From assembly GCF_003076475.1 (NCBI RefSeq), contig NZ_CP020919.1, positions 3,410,001 through 3,474,000 of the forward strand: 64,000 bases of DNA, given 5' to 3'. The translations under genes were made by a program, and so were the position numbers. The notes below the pieces were generated by a model. The model was not told the origin of the DNA. It saw nothing but the letters and a program-made list of their open reading frames with translations, and made no database searches. Below are positions 1 to 7,539 of the stretch, one piece after another; the first letter of the stretch is position 1, and each line of letters opens with the position of its first letter. The DNA is from Flavobacterium kingsejongi (lineage in GTDB: Bacteria > Bacteroidota > Bacteroidia > Flavobacteriales > Flavobacteriaceae).

Positions 1-104
1 ATCAATTCCGGCTCCGAAGGTATTTTGGAACCCGGAGGGTATTTCCCGCTCCCAATATCTTCCTTGATCCGGCTAATTAATCGCTCGCTTAGTTTTGTGG
101 CCAT
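1..104 (-). CDS. GntR-family transcriptional regulator, N-terminal fragment
   Basis: The ATG (complement of 102-104) opens a frame that runs off the left edge of the window after 34 codons. The visible residues begin MATKLSERLISRIKEDI and continue with a PPGSKIPSEPEL stretch. That is the typical first helix and wing of a GntR/FadR-type winged-helix domain, where P-S-E-x-x-L precedes the recognition helix. Only the DNA-binding start is visible, so subfamily and ligand cannot be assigned. Two tandem palindromes lie 27-61 bp upstream of the start, as expected for an autoregulated repressor. It is divergent from the ABC exporter genes. Confidence 0.8.
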   Translation of the reverse strand, partial: MATKLSERLISRIKEDIGSGKYPPGSKIPSEPEL

Positions 105-130
105 GAGTATGATTGTTTAAAAAACAGCAC

Positions 131-165
131 AAACATACGATGTTTATTTTAAACATCAGATGTTT
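131..165. promoter_or_regulatory. Two tandem 15-bp palindromes, likely GntR operator
   Basis: Positions 131-145 read AAACATACGATGTTT and 151-165 read AAACATCAGATGTTT. Both are AAACAT-N3-ATGTTT dyads, and the second is symmetric over seven bases per arm. Their centres are exactly 20 bp apart, about two helical turns, so two dimers would bind the same DNA face. They sit directly upstream of the GntR start. Autoregulation is inferred; the symmetry and spacing are directly visible. Confidence 0.65.
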
Positions 166-327
166 TAACGTTTTTTAACCGTACTGATGCTCTTTCTGTA
201 TCACAACTGACGGAAAGGACAATGTTATAAAACCCTACATCTCTTCCACCTCTCTACTATTCGAACATCTACTTTGCAACACTGTAATTATATTCCTTTT
301 TTACCTCCGGTTCCTTTTTTGGATTCC

Positions 328-549
328 GTCCACGATCGTGGACAAGCTCCTGCACACCTGCAACAGATCGTCCACGGTATACAACAGGCTCCTGCACACT
401 TACGGCAGTCCGTCCACGATCGTGGACGAGCTCCTGCTCACTTACAGCGGTCTGTCCACGATCGTGGACGAGCTCCTGCACACGTACAGCGGCCGTCCAC
501 TATCGTGGACAGGCTCCTGCAGGTTTTCATAGCATTGTCAACCGTGGAC
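328..549. repeat. 42-bp tandem repeat array built on a 16-bp palindrome
   Basis: Units begin at 328, 370, 412, 454 and 495, a period of 42, 42, 42 and 41 bp. Each starts with the 16-bp palindrome GTCCACGATCGTGGAC (perfect at 328, 412 and 454; one change at 495; degenerate at 370), followed by a linker close to GAGCTCCTGCACACTTACAG. A half-site (ACCGTGGACGG) lies near 541-551. Although 42 is divisible by three, the last unit is 41 bp and both strands are open only by chance, so a protein repeat is unlikely. The array lies between the GntR operators and the ABC exporter. No function is assigned. Confidence 0.85.
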
Positions 550-680
550 GGAACTGTAAAATTGCAAATTAGTGCTGATACAGCTGATTTTGGTTGTAAA
601 AACAATTACCCATTATCCACAGGGTGGCCTGCCTCCGAAGCTTGGTAAAATAGTGCTGGTAAAAATTGGCAACCCTCCCA

Positions 681-710
681 TTTGTTGTCTTACTTCAGAT
701 TCTATTTTTA
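681..710 (+). promoter_or_regulatory. Possible Bacteroidota-type promoter for the ABC exporter
   Basis: TTTG at 681-684 is followed after 18 bp by TATTTTTA at 703-710, one base off the TAnnTTTG -7 consensus of Bacteroidota. If used, transcription starts near 715. That would favour the GTG at 753 over the TTG at 666 as the start of the exporter gene. This is a pattern match only. Confidence 0.35.
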
Positions 711-752
711 TTTTTTTCCTTACATTTACCACTTAATTCCGCACCATTTACC

Positions 753-2474
753 GTGAAATCGAATAAGAAACCCAACATACTCCATTTGCTGAAGCCCTAT
801 CGTGGTGTATTGGCATTGCTATTACTTTTTACGCTGTTGAGTAACGCCATCAACCTTTGGCTTCCAAAAATAATAGCACAAAGCATTGATGCATTCAGTG
901 CGGGAACATTCCAATTCCGCCCGATAATCATTGAATTCACGCTTGCCGTCTTCCTCATCCTGATCTTTGGATTCCTACAGGGGATCATACAGACATATGC
1001 TTCGGAAAAAGTGGCACGTGACCTAAGAAGCCGGCTTTCCAATACGATATCCAGGCAGAGTTATGCCTTTATAGAAACAGCAAACCCATCCAAATTGCTG
1101 ACGAATCTCACCGCCGATATCGATTCGATAAAAATGTTTGTCTCACAAGCTATTGTTGCTGTCGTTTCATCGCTGTTTATCATTATCGGTGCCAGCATTT
1201 TATTGTTTTCGATCAACTGGGAATTAGCCTTATGTGTCATTGCGATCATTCCCATCATCGGGATTACCTTTTATATGGTCTTGCGAAAAGTCCGGGCATT
1301 ATTTGTTGCCAGCCGTGCCGTGACCGACCGCCTCAATAAGGTCATTACCGAAAGTATTTTAGGAGCGGCACTCATTCGCGTGATCAATTCGCAGCAACCC
1401 GAATACCAGAAGTTTTTAGAATCCAATACCAAAGCCAAAGAATACGGGCTTTCTATATTAGGCCTTTTTGCAGGGCTTATTCCTGTTATTACGTTTACAG
1501 CCAATATGGCTGGGCTCGCCATATTAGCACTTGGAGGGCATTTCGTGATTACGGGAAGTATGAGCCTTGGTGATTTTGCGGCATTCAACAGTTACCTTGC
1601 CATGCTTATATTTCCAATCCTTGTCATTGGTTTTATGAGTAATATCATGGCACAGGCCAGTGCTTCCTATAGCCGTATTACCAACATATTAGAAACACCT
1701 GATGCTCCCGAAACCGGGACACTGACCAGTCCGTTAACCGGGGCAATCACACTGGATCGCGTAAACCTGTCCTACGGACAGACACCAGTACTAAAAGATA
1801 TTTCGTTTACCGTACAACCGGGTTCAAAAATTGCAGTTATCGGCCCTACAGCTGCCGGTAAAACACAATTGCTCTACCTGCTCACGGGATTGATCCAGCC
1901 GGAATCAGGAACCATTACATTCGACGGCCATAGCATTTCGGAATATAAGAGTGAGACTTTTCACAGCCAGACTGGATTTGTGTTTCAGGACAGCATTATT
2001 TTTAATATGAGTATCCGGGAAAATATTGCCTTCAGCGATACAGTGACCGATGCTTCATTGCAAAAAGCCATCGCTACTTCTGAATTAACAACTTTTATTG
2101 AGGAACTTCCCGAAAAGCTCAATACGATTGTTTCCGAACGCGGTTCCAGCCTCTCCGGCGGCCAAAAACAACGGATTATGCTTGCCCGTGCTTTATCACT
2201 CAACCCAAAAATCTTGCTCCTCGACGACTTTACAGCCCGTGTAGATCAAAATACAGAGGAAAAAATACTCGGGAATATCCGGGAGAATTATCCGGGGCTG
2301 ACCTTGTTGTCGGTTACCCAGAAAATAGCTGCCGTGGCACATTACGACCAGATCATATTAATGATGCAGGGCGAAATTATCGCTATCGGAAAGCATGAGG
2401 ACCTGCTTCGTACCAGTCCTGAATACATCCAATTATACCAATCCCAGCAAAGTACCAGCAATTATGAATTATGA
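753..2474 (+). CDS. ABC exporter half-transporter, degenerate-site subunit
   Basis: An inner-membrane half-transporter with a six-helix membrane domain (about residues 15-300) and a C-terminal nucleotide-binding domain. Walker A is GPTAAGKT, the signature is LSGGQKQR and the D-loop is FTARVD. The residue after Walker B is Asp (LLLDD) instead of the catalytic Glu, and the switch histidine is Gln (SVTQK). These are the two hallmark changes of the non-catalytic site in heterodimeric exporters such as TM287/288. The frame has no ATG near the N-terminus. GTG at 753 is preferred because it gives a polar start followed by KPYRGVL, usual for the family; TTG at 666 is the alternative. The end overlaps the next gene by 11 bp, so the two are probably translationally coupled. 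Substrate unknown. Confidence 0.85.
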   Translation: MKSNKKPNILHLLKPYRGVLALLLLFTLLSNAINLWLPKIIAQSIDAFSAGTFQFRPIIIEFTLAVFLILIFGFLQGIIQTYASEKVARDLRSRLSNTISRQSYAFIETANPSKLLTNLTADIDSIKMFVSQAIVAVVSSLFIIIGASILLFSINWELALCVIAIIPIIGITFYMVLRKVRALFVASRAVTDRLNKVITESILGAALIRVINSQQPEYQKFLESNTKAKEYGLSILGLFAGLIPVITFTANMAGLAILALGGHFVITGSMSLGDFAAFNSYLAMLIFPILVIGFMSNIMAQASASYSRITNILETPDAPETGTLTSPLTGAITLDRVNLSYGQTPVLKDISFTVQPGSKIAVIGPTAAGKTQLLYLLTGLIQPESGTITFDGHSISEYKSETFHSQTGFVFQDSIIFNMSIRENIAFSDTVTDASLQKAIATSELTTFIEELPEKLNTIVSERGSSLSGGQKQRIMLARALSLNPKILLLDDFTARVDQNTEEKILGNIRENYPGLTLLSVTQKIAAVAHYDQIILMMQGEIIAIGKHEDLLRTSPEYIQLYQSQQSTSNYEL

Positions 2475-4224
2475 ATTGAATAAACTGTCGGGCAAGGAAA
2501 AAAAATCCTCGACACTGGCAGGGGTAAAAAGCCTCTTACAGCTCATCGCACATGAGCGTAAAAATCTATTGCTGGCACTGGCCGCCATCTTGCTGAATTC
2601 GTCACTGAATCTATTGGGTCCCTACCTGATCGGGCATACTATCGATACCTATGTGCAACACAAAGAGTACCATGGGGTATTGGTCTATTCCGGTATACTG
2701 TTAGGCATGTACCTCATTGCATTATTCACGAGTTATTTCCAGACCAAGCTAATGGGCGGTGTAGGACAACGGATGTTATTCACGCTCCGCAATGCTATTT
2801 TTAATAAATTACAATCCCTGCCGGTCGCTTTTTTCAATGCCAATAAAGCCGGTGACCTGATTTCCAGGGTGAACAACGACACCGACAAACTAAACTCCTT
2901 TTTCTCCCAATCCTTAATGCAGTTTATTGGAAGTATTGTTCCCATGCTCGGTGCGGGAATCTTTTTGCTTTCTATCAACCTTAAACTGGGTGCCGCCACG
3001 CTGGCTCCGGGAGTCTTTATCCTACTCTTCACCCAACTGGTTTCACCCTGGGTAAAACGTAAAAATGCGGCCAACCTGAAAAGCACCGGGAGCCTGAGTA
3101 GTGAAATACAGGAAAGCCTGGCAAATTTTAAAGTGATTATCGCATTCAATCGCCGGGACTATTTCCGGAAACGTTTTGGTGAAGCCAACCAGCAGAATTA
3201 TAAAACCGCTATTGGTGCAGGATTGGCCAATAACTTATTCCTGCCCGTCGCCACTTTCTTTTCCGGCCTGGCGCAATTAATCGTGCTTTCTTATGGTATT
3301 TACCTGATTGCACACGGCGAATTTTCTATCGGATTACTGGTCAGCTATTTGGCTTATTCGGTGAATTTTTACAATCCGTTACGCCAACTCGCCTCGTTGT
3401 GGACCAGTTTCCAGGTCGCTATGGCGGGATGGGATCGGATTAGTGAGATCCTTTCGATGGAAACCAATCTGGAACAAATACCAACTGGTGCAACATCCCA
3501 AAATTCCAATGCCCTGGTGGAATTCCGCAATGTTCATTTCGGTTATACTGAAAAAGAAATCCTGCACAATATCTCCCTGGAACTTGAAAGAGGAAAAACC
3601 TACGCGTTTGTAGGGCCAACCGGAGGCGGAAAAACAACTACGGCTTCCCTGATTGCGCGTTTGTATGACCCCACCCAAGGCCAGGTGTTCTTAGACGGAA
3701 AAGATATCCGCACCTATACCCAGGAAGAGCGGGCTCAAAAAATTGGTTTTATCCTGCAGGAGCCTTTCCTTTTTACAGGAACAGTAAAAGACAATATCCT
3801 GTATGGCAACAGCAATTATGCCGCGTACACCAATGAGCAGTTGGAACAGGTAATCACAGCTGCCAACCTGGAAAGCCTCTTGAAAATCTTTGAAAAAGGA
3901 CTGGATACCACGGTTTCTTCCAACGGTGATAATATCAGCTTAGGGCAAAAACAGCTCATCGCTTTCATGCGTGCCGTTTTACGAAATCCGGAAGTCCTGA
4001 TCCTGGATGAAGCCACCGCCAATATCGATACTGTAACAGAACAGTTGCTGGAAAACATACTGGACAAGCTACCGGAACAAACGACGCGTATTATCATTGC
4101 CCACCGCCTCAATACCATTAAAAATGCCGATGTCATCTTCTTTGTAAACTCAGGAGAAGTCATTCGTGCCGGGTCTTTTGAGGATGCTATGGACAAGCTC
4201 CTGAAAGGAAAAAGATCCAGTTAA
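2464..4224 (+). CDS. ABC exporter half-transporter, catalytic-site subunit
   Basis: Partner of the preceding gene, 586 residues. A membrane domain spans about residues 30-330, followed by a nucleotide-binding domain with Walker A GPTGGGKT, Walker B VLILDEATANID and switch motif IIAHRL, all canonical. Its signature is ISLGQ rather than LSGGQ. The non-canonical signature faces the degenerate Walker site of the partner, so together they form one working and one degenerate ATP site. The ATG at 2464 lies inside the end of the upstream gene (ATGAATTATGA), which fixes the start and implies coupling. The family exports lipids, peptides or drugs; the substrate cannot be read from the sequence. Confidence 0.9.
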   Translation: MNYELNKLSGKEKKSSTLAGVKSLLQLIAHERKNLLLALAAILLNSSLNLLGPYLIGHTIDTYVQHKEYHGVLVYSGILLGMYLIALFTSYFQTKLMGGVGQRMLFTLRNAIFNKLQSLPVAFFNANKAGDLISRVNNDTDKLNSFFSQSLMQFIGSIVPMLGAGIFLLSINLKLGAATLAPGVFILLFTQLVSPWVKRKNAANLKSTGSLSSEIQESLANFKVIIAFNRRDYFRKRFGEANQQNYKTAIGAGLANNLFLPVATFFSGLAQLIVLSYGIYLIAHGEFSIGLLVSYLAYSVNFYNPLRQLASLWTSFQVAMAGWDRISEILSMETNLEQIPTGATSQNSNALVEFRNVHFGYTEKEILHNISLELERGKTYAFVGPTGGGKTTTASLIARLYDPTQGQVFLDGKDIRTYTQEERAQKIGFILQEPFLFTGTVKDNILYGNSNYAAYTNEQLEQVITAANLESLLKIFEKGLDTTVSSNGDNISLGQKQLIAFMRAVLRNPEVLILDEATANIDTVTEQLLENILDKLPEQTTRIIIAHRLNTIKNADVIFFVNSGEVIRAGSFEDAMDKLLKGKRSS

Positions 4225-4300
4225 AGCTATTGTCTGGATTTATTTTTTATCCGGGACTATATTTAGCATTTTGATATTACTATTTAAGCCTAAAATTAAA

Positions 4301-4308
4301 TACATTTG
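4301..4308 (+). promoter_or_regulatory. Candidate -7 element of the hybrid kinase gene
   Basis: TACATTTG matches TAnnTTTG and lies about 95 bp upstream of the kinase ATG. The nearest TTG (4271-4273) is 27 bp away, longer than usual, so the promoter is uncertain. Confidence 0.3.
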
Positions 4309-4403
4309 GCAGGAAAAAAAATAGCTTGTATCCCGGACTAATCATAGCACCATGCGTTGAATTCATTAGGGTGTACCGGGCTGCTTTCCTAATATGCTGA
4401 ATA

Positions 4404-6464
4404 ATGACAACCGAGACTTTCCCGATTCCTGAAAATGAAAATGACCGATTAAATGCCCTGCAACGGTACACTATATTAGATACCCTATCGGAAACGGAGT
4501 ATGATGCGATAACCCAGCTGGTCTCTTATATTTGCGAAGTCACCATTGCACACATCTCCTTCATTGACGACAAAAGGCAATGGTTCAAGTCCACCCTGGG
4601 CATTGAGGTCAACGAAGTTCCAAGAGACAGTACTTTTTGCCAGTATACGATCATGGGATCTGAAATGGTGGAAGTATCGGATACTTTGGAAAACGAACGC
4701 TTCAAACACCATCCTAACGTCACCGGAGGACTCAAAGTGCGGTTTTATGCCGGGATGCCCCTCACCACGCCTGACGGTTTTAATATCGGTACCATTTGCG
4801 CTATTGATACGGCTCCCAAAAATCTTACTGCAGCACAGAAAATGGCATTGGATACCTTATCCAAACATGTGATGACCCAACTGGAACTGAGAAGCAAGAA
4901 TGAGGAACTCATCCGGCAACGGAAAATAGCCGAAATGGCCGTGTATGCCAAAGACAGCTTTTTGGCCAATATGAGCCATGAAATCCGCACTCCTATGAAT
5001 GCTATTATGGGGTTTACCGACCTGCTGGTGCAAAGTAACCTGAATCCAGAGCAACGCGAGTACATTACCAATGTACAGACTGCTGGTGAAAACCTCTTAT
5101 TTATTATAAATGATATACTGGACCTCTCCAAAATAGAATCCGGAAAATTAATAATCGAATCCCAGCCTTTCAACCTGAAGAATACCTTAAAGGAAGTGTA
5201 TGACTTATTAAAAATCAAAGCCGTCGAGCGTGATCTCGAATTTGATTTGTTTTTGGATGCCGAATTACCCGACATTATGGTGGGTGATAAAGGCCGGATG
5301 AACCAGATCATCATGAATCTTGCCGGCAATGCGATCAAATTTACCGAAGAAGGCGAAGTAACTATTGCGGTAAAAATGTTGGCTGCAACCGATACCCATT
5401 ACAGCCTGCGCTTTTCAGTTAAGGACACAGGAATTGGTATTTCGGAAGACCAGTTAGCGACTATTTTTGAACGCTTTACGCAGGCGGAAGAAAGTACCAC
5501 CCGTAAATTTGGAGGCACTGGGCTTGGGCTGAATATTGTAAAACAACTGGTCGAATTGCAAAATGGGGAAATCCATGTAAAAAGCAAAATCGGGCGTGGC
5601 TCCGAATTCTATTTCACACTGGACTTCAAGAAAGCAACTGATTCTGATACGGATATGCAGGAAGAAAAGGTAATGGCCAGACAAATCAACCGCAGCGTTA
5701 GTATCCTTTTATGCGAAGATAACCTGCTGAACCAACACCTGGCAAAAAGCGTAATCCGGAATTTCGGATTTGATCTGGATATTGCCAATAACGGACAGGA
5801 AGGGATCGAACTGCTGGCTGCCAAAAAATATGACCTGATTTTAATGGACCTGCAAATGCCGGTGAAAGATGGCTATGAAACCACAGTGTATATTCGGAAG
5901 GAATTGCAATCCAATATTCCAATTGTAGCCATGACAGCACATTCCCTGGTGGGCGAACAGCAAAAATGTTTTGACATTGGGATGGATGGCTATGTGGCCA
6001 AGCCGTTCAAACAAGCCGATTTATGGCATACCATTACATCCGTACTGGAAAAAGAAAACACAGTTTCCCAATCCCCCGATTCATCGAATTCAAAAAGTAT
6101 CGATTTCTCTTACTTAAAGGAAATATCCGATGGTAACGAAGAGTTTATTACGGATATGATCGGATTATTTCTCAGTAAAATGCCCTCAGAAACTGATTTG
6201 CTCGAAAAGGCTATCGCCACAAACAATTATGCTATCATCAAGGCTTTAGCACACGATATGCGTTCGGCCCTTTCGGTATTCCAGCTGAATGATCTGTTGA
6301 TCCATTTGGATGCTATCGAAAAAGAAGCACAGGCACACCATTGTACAACAGTATCACAACAGGAGTTCCAGGCACTGAAAGAAAAAATGCTCACGGCTGC
6401 AAACGCCTTAGAACAATCCTTTACACCCAAAGAAACCGATTCAGCCCTCAGGGAATCCCTATAA
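4404..6464 (+). CDS. GAF hybrid sensor histidine kinase with receiver and HPt domains
   Basis: A 686-residue soluble phosphorelay protein with no membrane segment. Domains in order: GAF (about 20-165), HisKA with phosphoacceptor His192 in SHEIRTPMNAI, HATPase with DTGIGI and GGTGLGLNI glycine boxes (about 300-415), receiver with Asp482 in LILMDLQMP (about 430-550), and a C-terminal HPt domain with His617 in LAHDMRSALSVF. All four relay steps are therefore in one polypeptide, and the final output partner must be encoded elsewhere. The GAF begins DRLNALQRYTILDT, typical of stand-alone cytoplasmic GAF kinases. It stands alone, with about 180 bp of non-coding DNA upstream. The input signal is unknown. 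Confidence 0.93.
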   Translation: MTTETFPIPENENDRLNALQRYTILDTLSETEYDAITQLVSYICEVTIAHISFIDDKRQWFKSTLGIEVNEVPRDSTFCQYTIMGSEMVEVSDTLENERFKHHPNVTGGLKVRFYAGMPLTTPDGFNIGTICAIDTAPKNLTAAQKMALDTLSKHVMTQLELRSKNEELIRQRKIAEMAVYAKDSFLANMSHEIRTPMNAIMGFTDLLVQSNLNPEQREYITNVQTAGENLLFIINDILDLSKIESGKLIIESQPFNLKNTLKEVYDLLKIKAVERDLEFDLFLDAELPDIMVGDKGRMNQIIMNLAGNAIKFTEEGEVTIAVKMLAATDTHYSLRFSVKDTGIGISEDQLATIFERFTQAEESTTRKFGGTGLGLNIVKQLVELQNGEIHVKSKIGRGSEFYFTLDFKKATDSDTDMQEEKVMARQINRSVSILLCEDNLLNQHLAKSVIRNFGFDLDIANNGQEGIELLAAKKYDLILMDLQMPVKDGYETTVYIRKELQSNIPIVAMTAHSLVGEQQKCFDIGMDGYVAKPFKQADLWHTITSVLEKENTVSQSPDSSNSKSIDFSYLKEISDGNEEFITDMIGLFLSKMPSETDLLEKAIATNNYAIIKALAHDMRSALSVFQLNDLLIHLDAIEKEAQAHHCTTVSQQEFQALKEKMLTAANALEQSFTPKETDSALRESL

Positions 6465-6570
6465 AAAACAGTCATAACGTTCTGGTACCAATTTTCTGTC
6501 GCTGTATTGCATTTAAAATAGTAACTTCACTATTCCAATGTAATACGGCTCAGGCATTTAAAAAAGGACT

Positions 6571-7260
6571 ATGGAACCAGAGAAACACTACATCAATCGA
6601 AGTGGATGGCTAAGGGCTGCCGTTTTAGGCGCCAATGATGGCATTATGTCCACCAGCAGCCTGGCTATTGGCATCGCTGCGGCAAGTGAAACGCGGGATC
6701 CTGTAGTTTTGGCAGCATTAGCGGGCCTCGTTGCCGGTGCTTTATCGATGGGCGCGGGAGAATATGTTTCTGTAAGTTCGCAGGCCGATATCGAAACCTA
6801 TGACCTGAAAAGAGAACAAAAGGAATTAGACTACAGCCCGGATTCTGAATTACAGGAGCTGGCAAAAATTTACGAGAAAAGAGGCCTTACCCACGAACTG
6901 GCACAGGAGGTAGCCCGGCAGCTCACTGAAAAAGATGCGTTGGGAGCCCATGCCAAAGAAGAACTGGGAATCAACGTTCATTCACAAGCGAAGCCCTTTC
7001 AGGCGGCACTGGCCTCAGCAACAGCCTTTCTTACCGGTGGCATTTTACCCCTTTTAGTCGCTATTTTTGCACCTTTCGATCAGATGATACTGTCCCAATA
7101 TGGGTTTTCCATACTTTTTTTAGCCCTCTCGGGAGCATTAGCCGCAAAAGCCGGTGGCTCGGCAATTTGGAAATCGGTAATCCGGATTTGCTTCTGGGGT
7201 ACTTTTGCCATGCTTATGTCGGCACTCGTAGGGCATCTTTTTAGCGTTACACTCGCCTAA
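6571..7260 (+). CDS. VIT1/CCC1-family Fe/Mn transporter
   Basis: A 229-residue membrane protein. The N-terminal motif LRAAVLGANDGIMSTSSLAIG and the MGAGEYVSVSSQ loop are diagnostic of the VIT/CCC1 family, which moves Fe2+ or Mn2+ out of the cytoplasm. About five hydrophobic helices are visible, with a polar metal-binding-type segment (about residues 80-145, rich in Glu and Lys) between helices two and three. The family usually lowers cytoplasmic metal load. Its position just before an iron-sulfur aconitase is suggestive but may be chance. The start is the only ATG at the N-terminus. Confidence 0.9.
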   Translation: MEPEKHYINRSGWLRAAVLGANDGIMSTSSLAIGIAAASETRDPVVLAALAGLVAGALSMGAGEYVSVSSQADIETYDLKREQKELDYSPDSELQELAKIYEKRGLTHELAQEVARQLTEKDALGAHAKEELGINVHSQAKPFQAALASATAFLTGGILPLLVAIFAPFDQMILSQYGFSILFLALSGALAAKAGGSAIWKSVIRICFWGTFAMLMSALVGHLFSVTLA

Positions 7261-7326
7261 ATCCATTATACACGGTATCCATCCTGCAATTGAGAATGGT
7301 TTTAAATACCAAGCTTTAACGTCTTC

Positions 7327-7360
7327 TTGTTACTATCACTATTTTTATTCCTTACCTTTA
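7327..7360 (+). promoter_or_regulatory. Candidate promoter for the aconitase gene
   Basis: TTG at 7327-7329 is followed after 23 bp by TACCTTTA (7353-7360), one base from TAnnTTTG. It would give a leader of about 175 nt. Nothing else recognisable was seen in 7261-7539. Confidence 0.35.
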
Positions 7361-7539
7361 GTACTATAAATCATTGCTTTATGATCCATAGTATCCCTGT
7401 GCAACACGCCACAACATACACGTAATTTCTTACGAATGCTTTTGACACCCCTCTGCCTGCAGTGCACTTCGATTTAAATAGAGCACAAGAATATACTCCC
7501 TATCTGATTCTCAAACTTAAAAAATTAATACTTTTTATT

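Noticed and set aside
328-549. CRISPR array
   Set aside because: The units are near-identical over their full length with no unique spacers, and no cas gene is present.
613-621. TTATCCACA, a perfect DnaA box
   Set aside because: A single box with no cluster, no dnaA or dnaN gene and no AT-rich unwinding element; a chance match is likely.
274-648. Open frame of 124 codons on the plus strand across the 42-bp array, and a shorter one on the opposite strand
   Set aside because: The open frames come from the repeat period being divisible by three; the final unit is 41 bp, there is no promoter or start context, and both strands are open.
666-752. TTG start for the first ABC exporter gene
   Set aside because: It would place the start upstream of a promoter-like TTTG-N18-TATTTTTA and add a hydrophobic N-terminus not expected for the family; kept as an alternative only.
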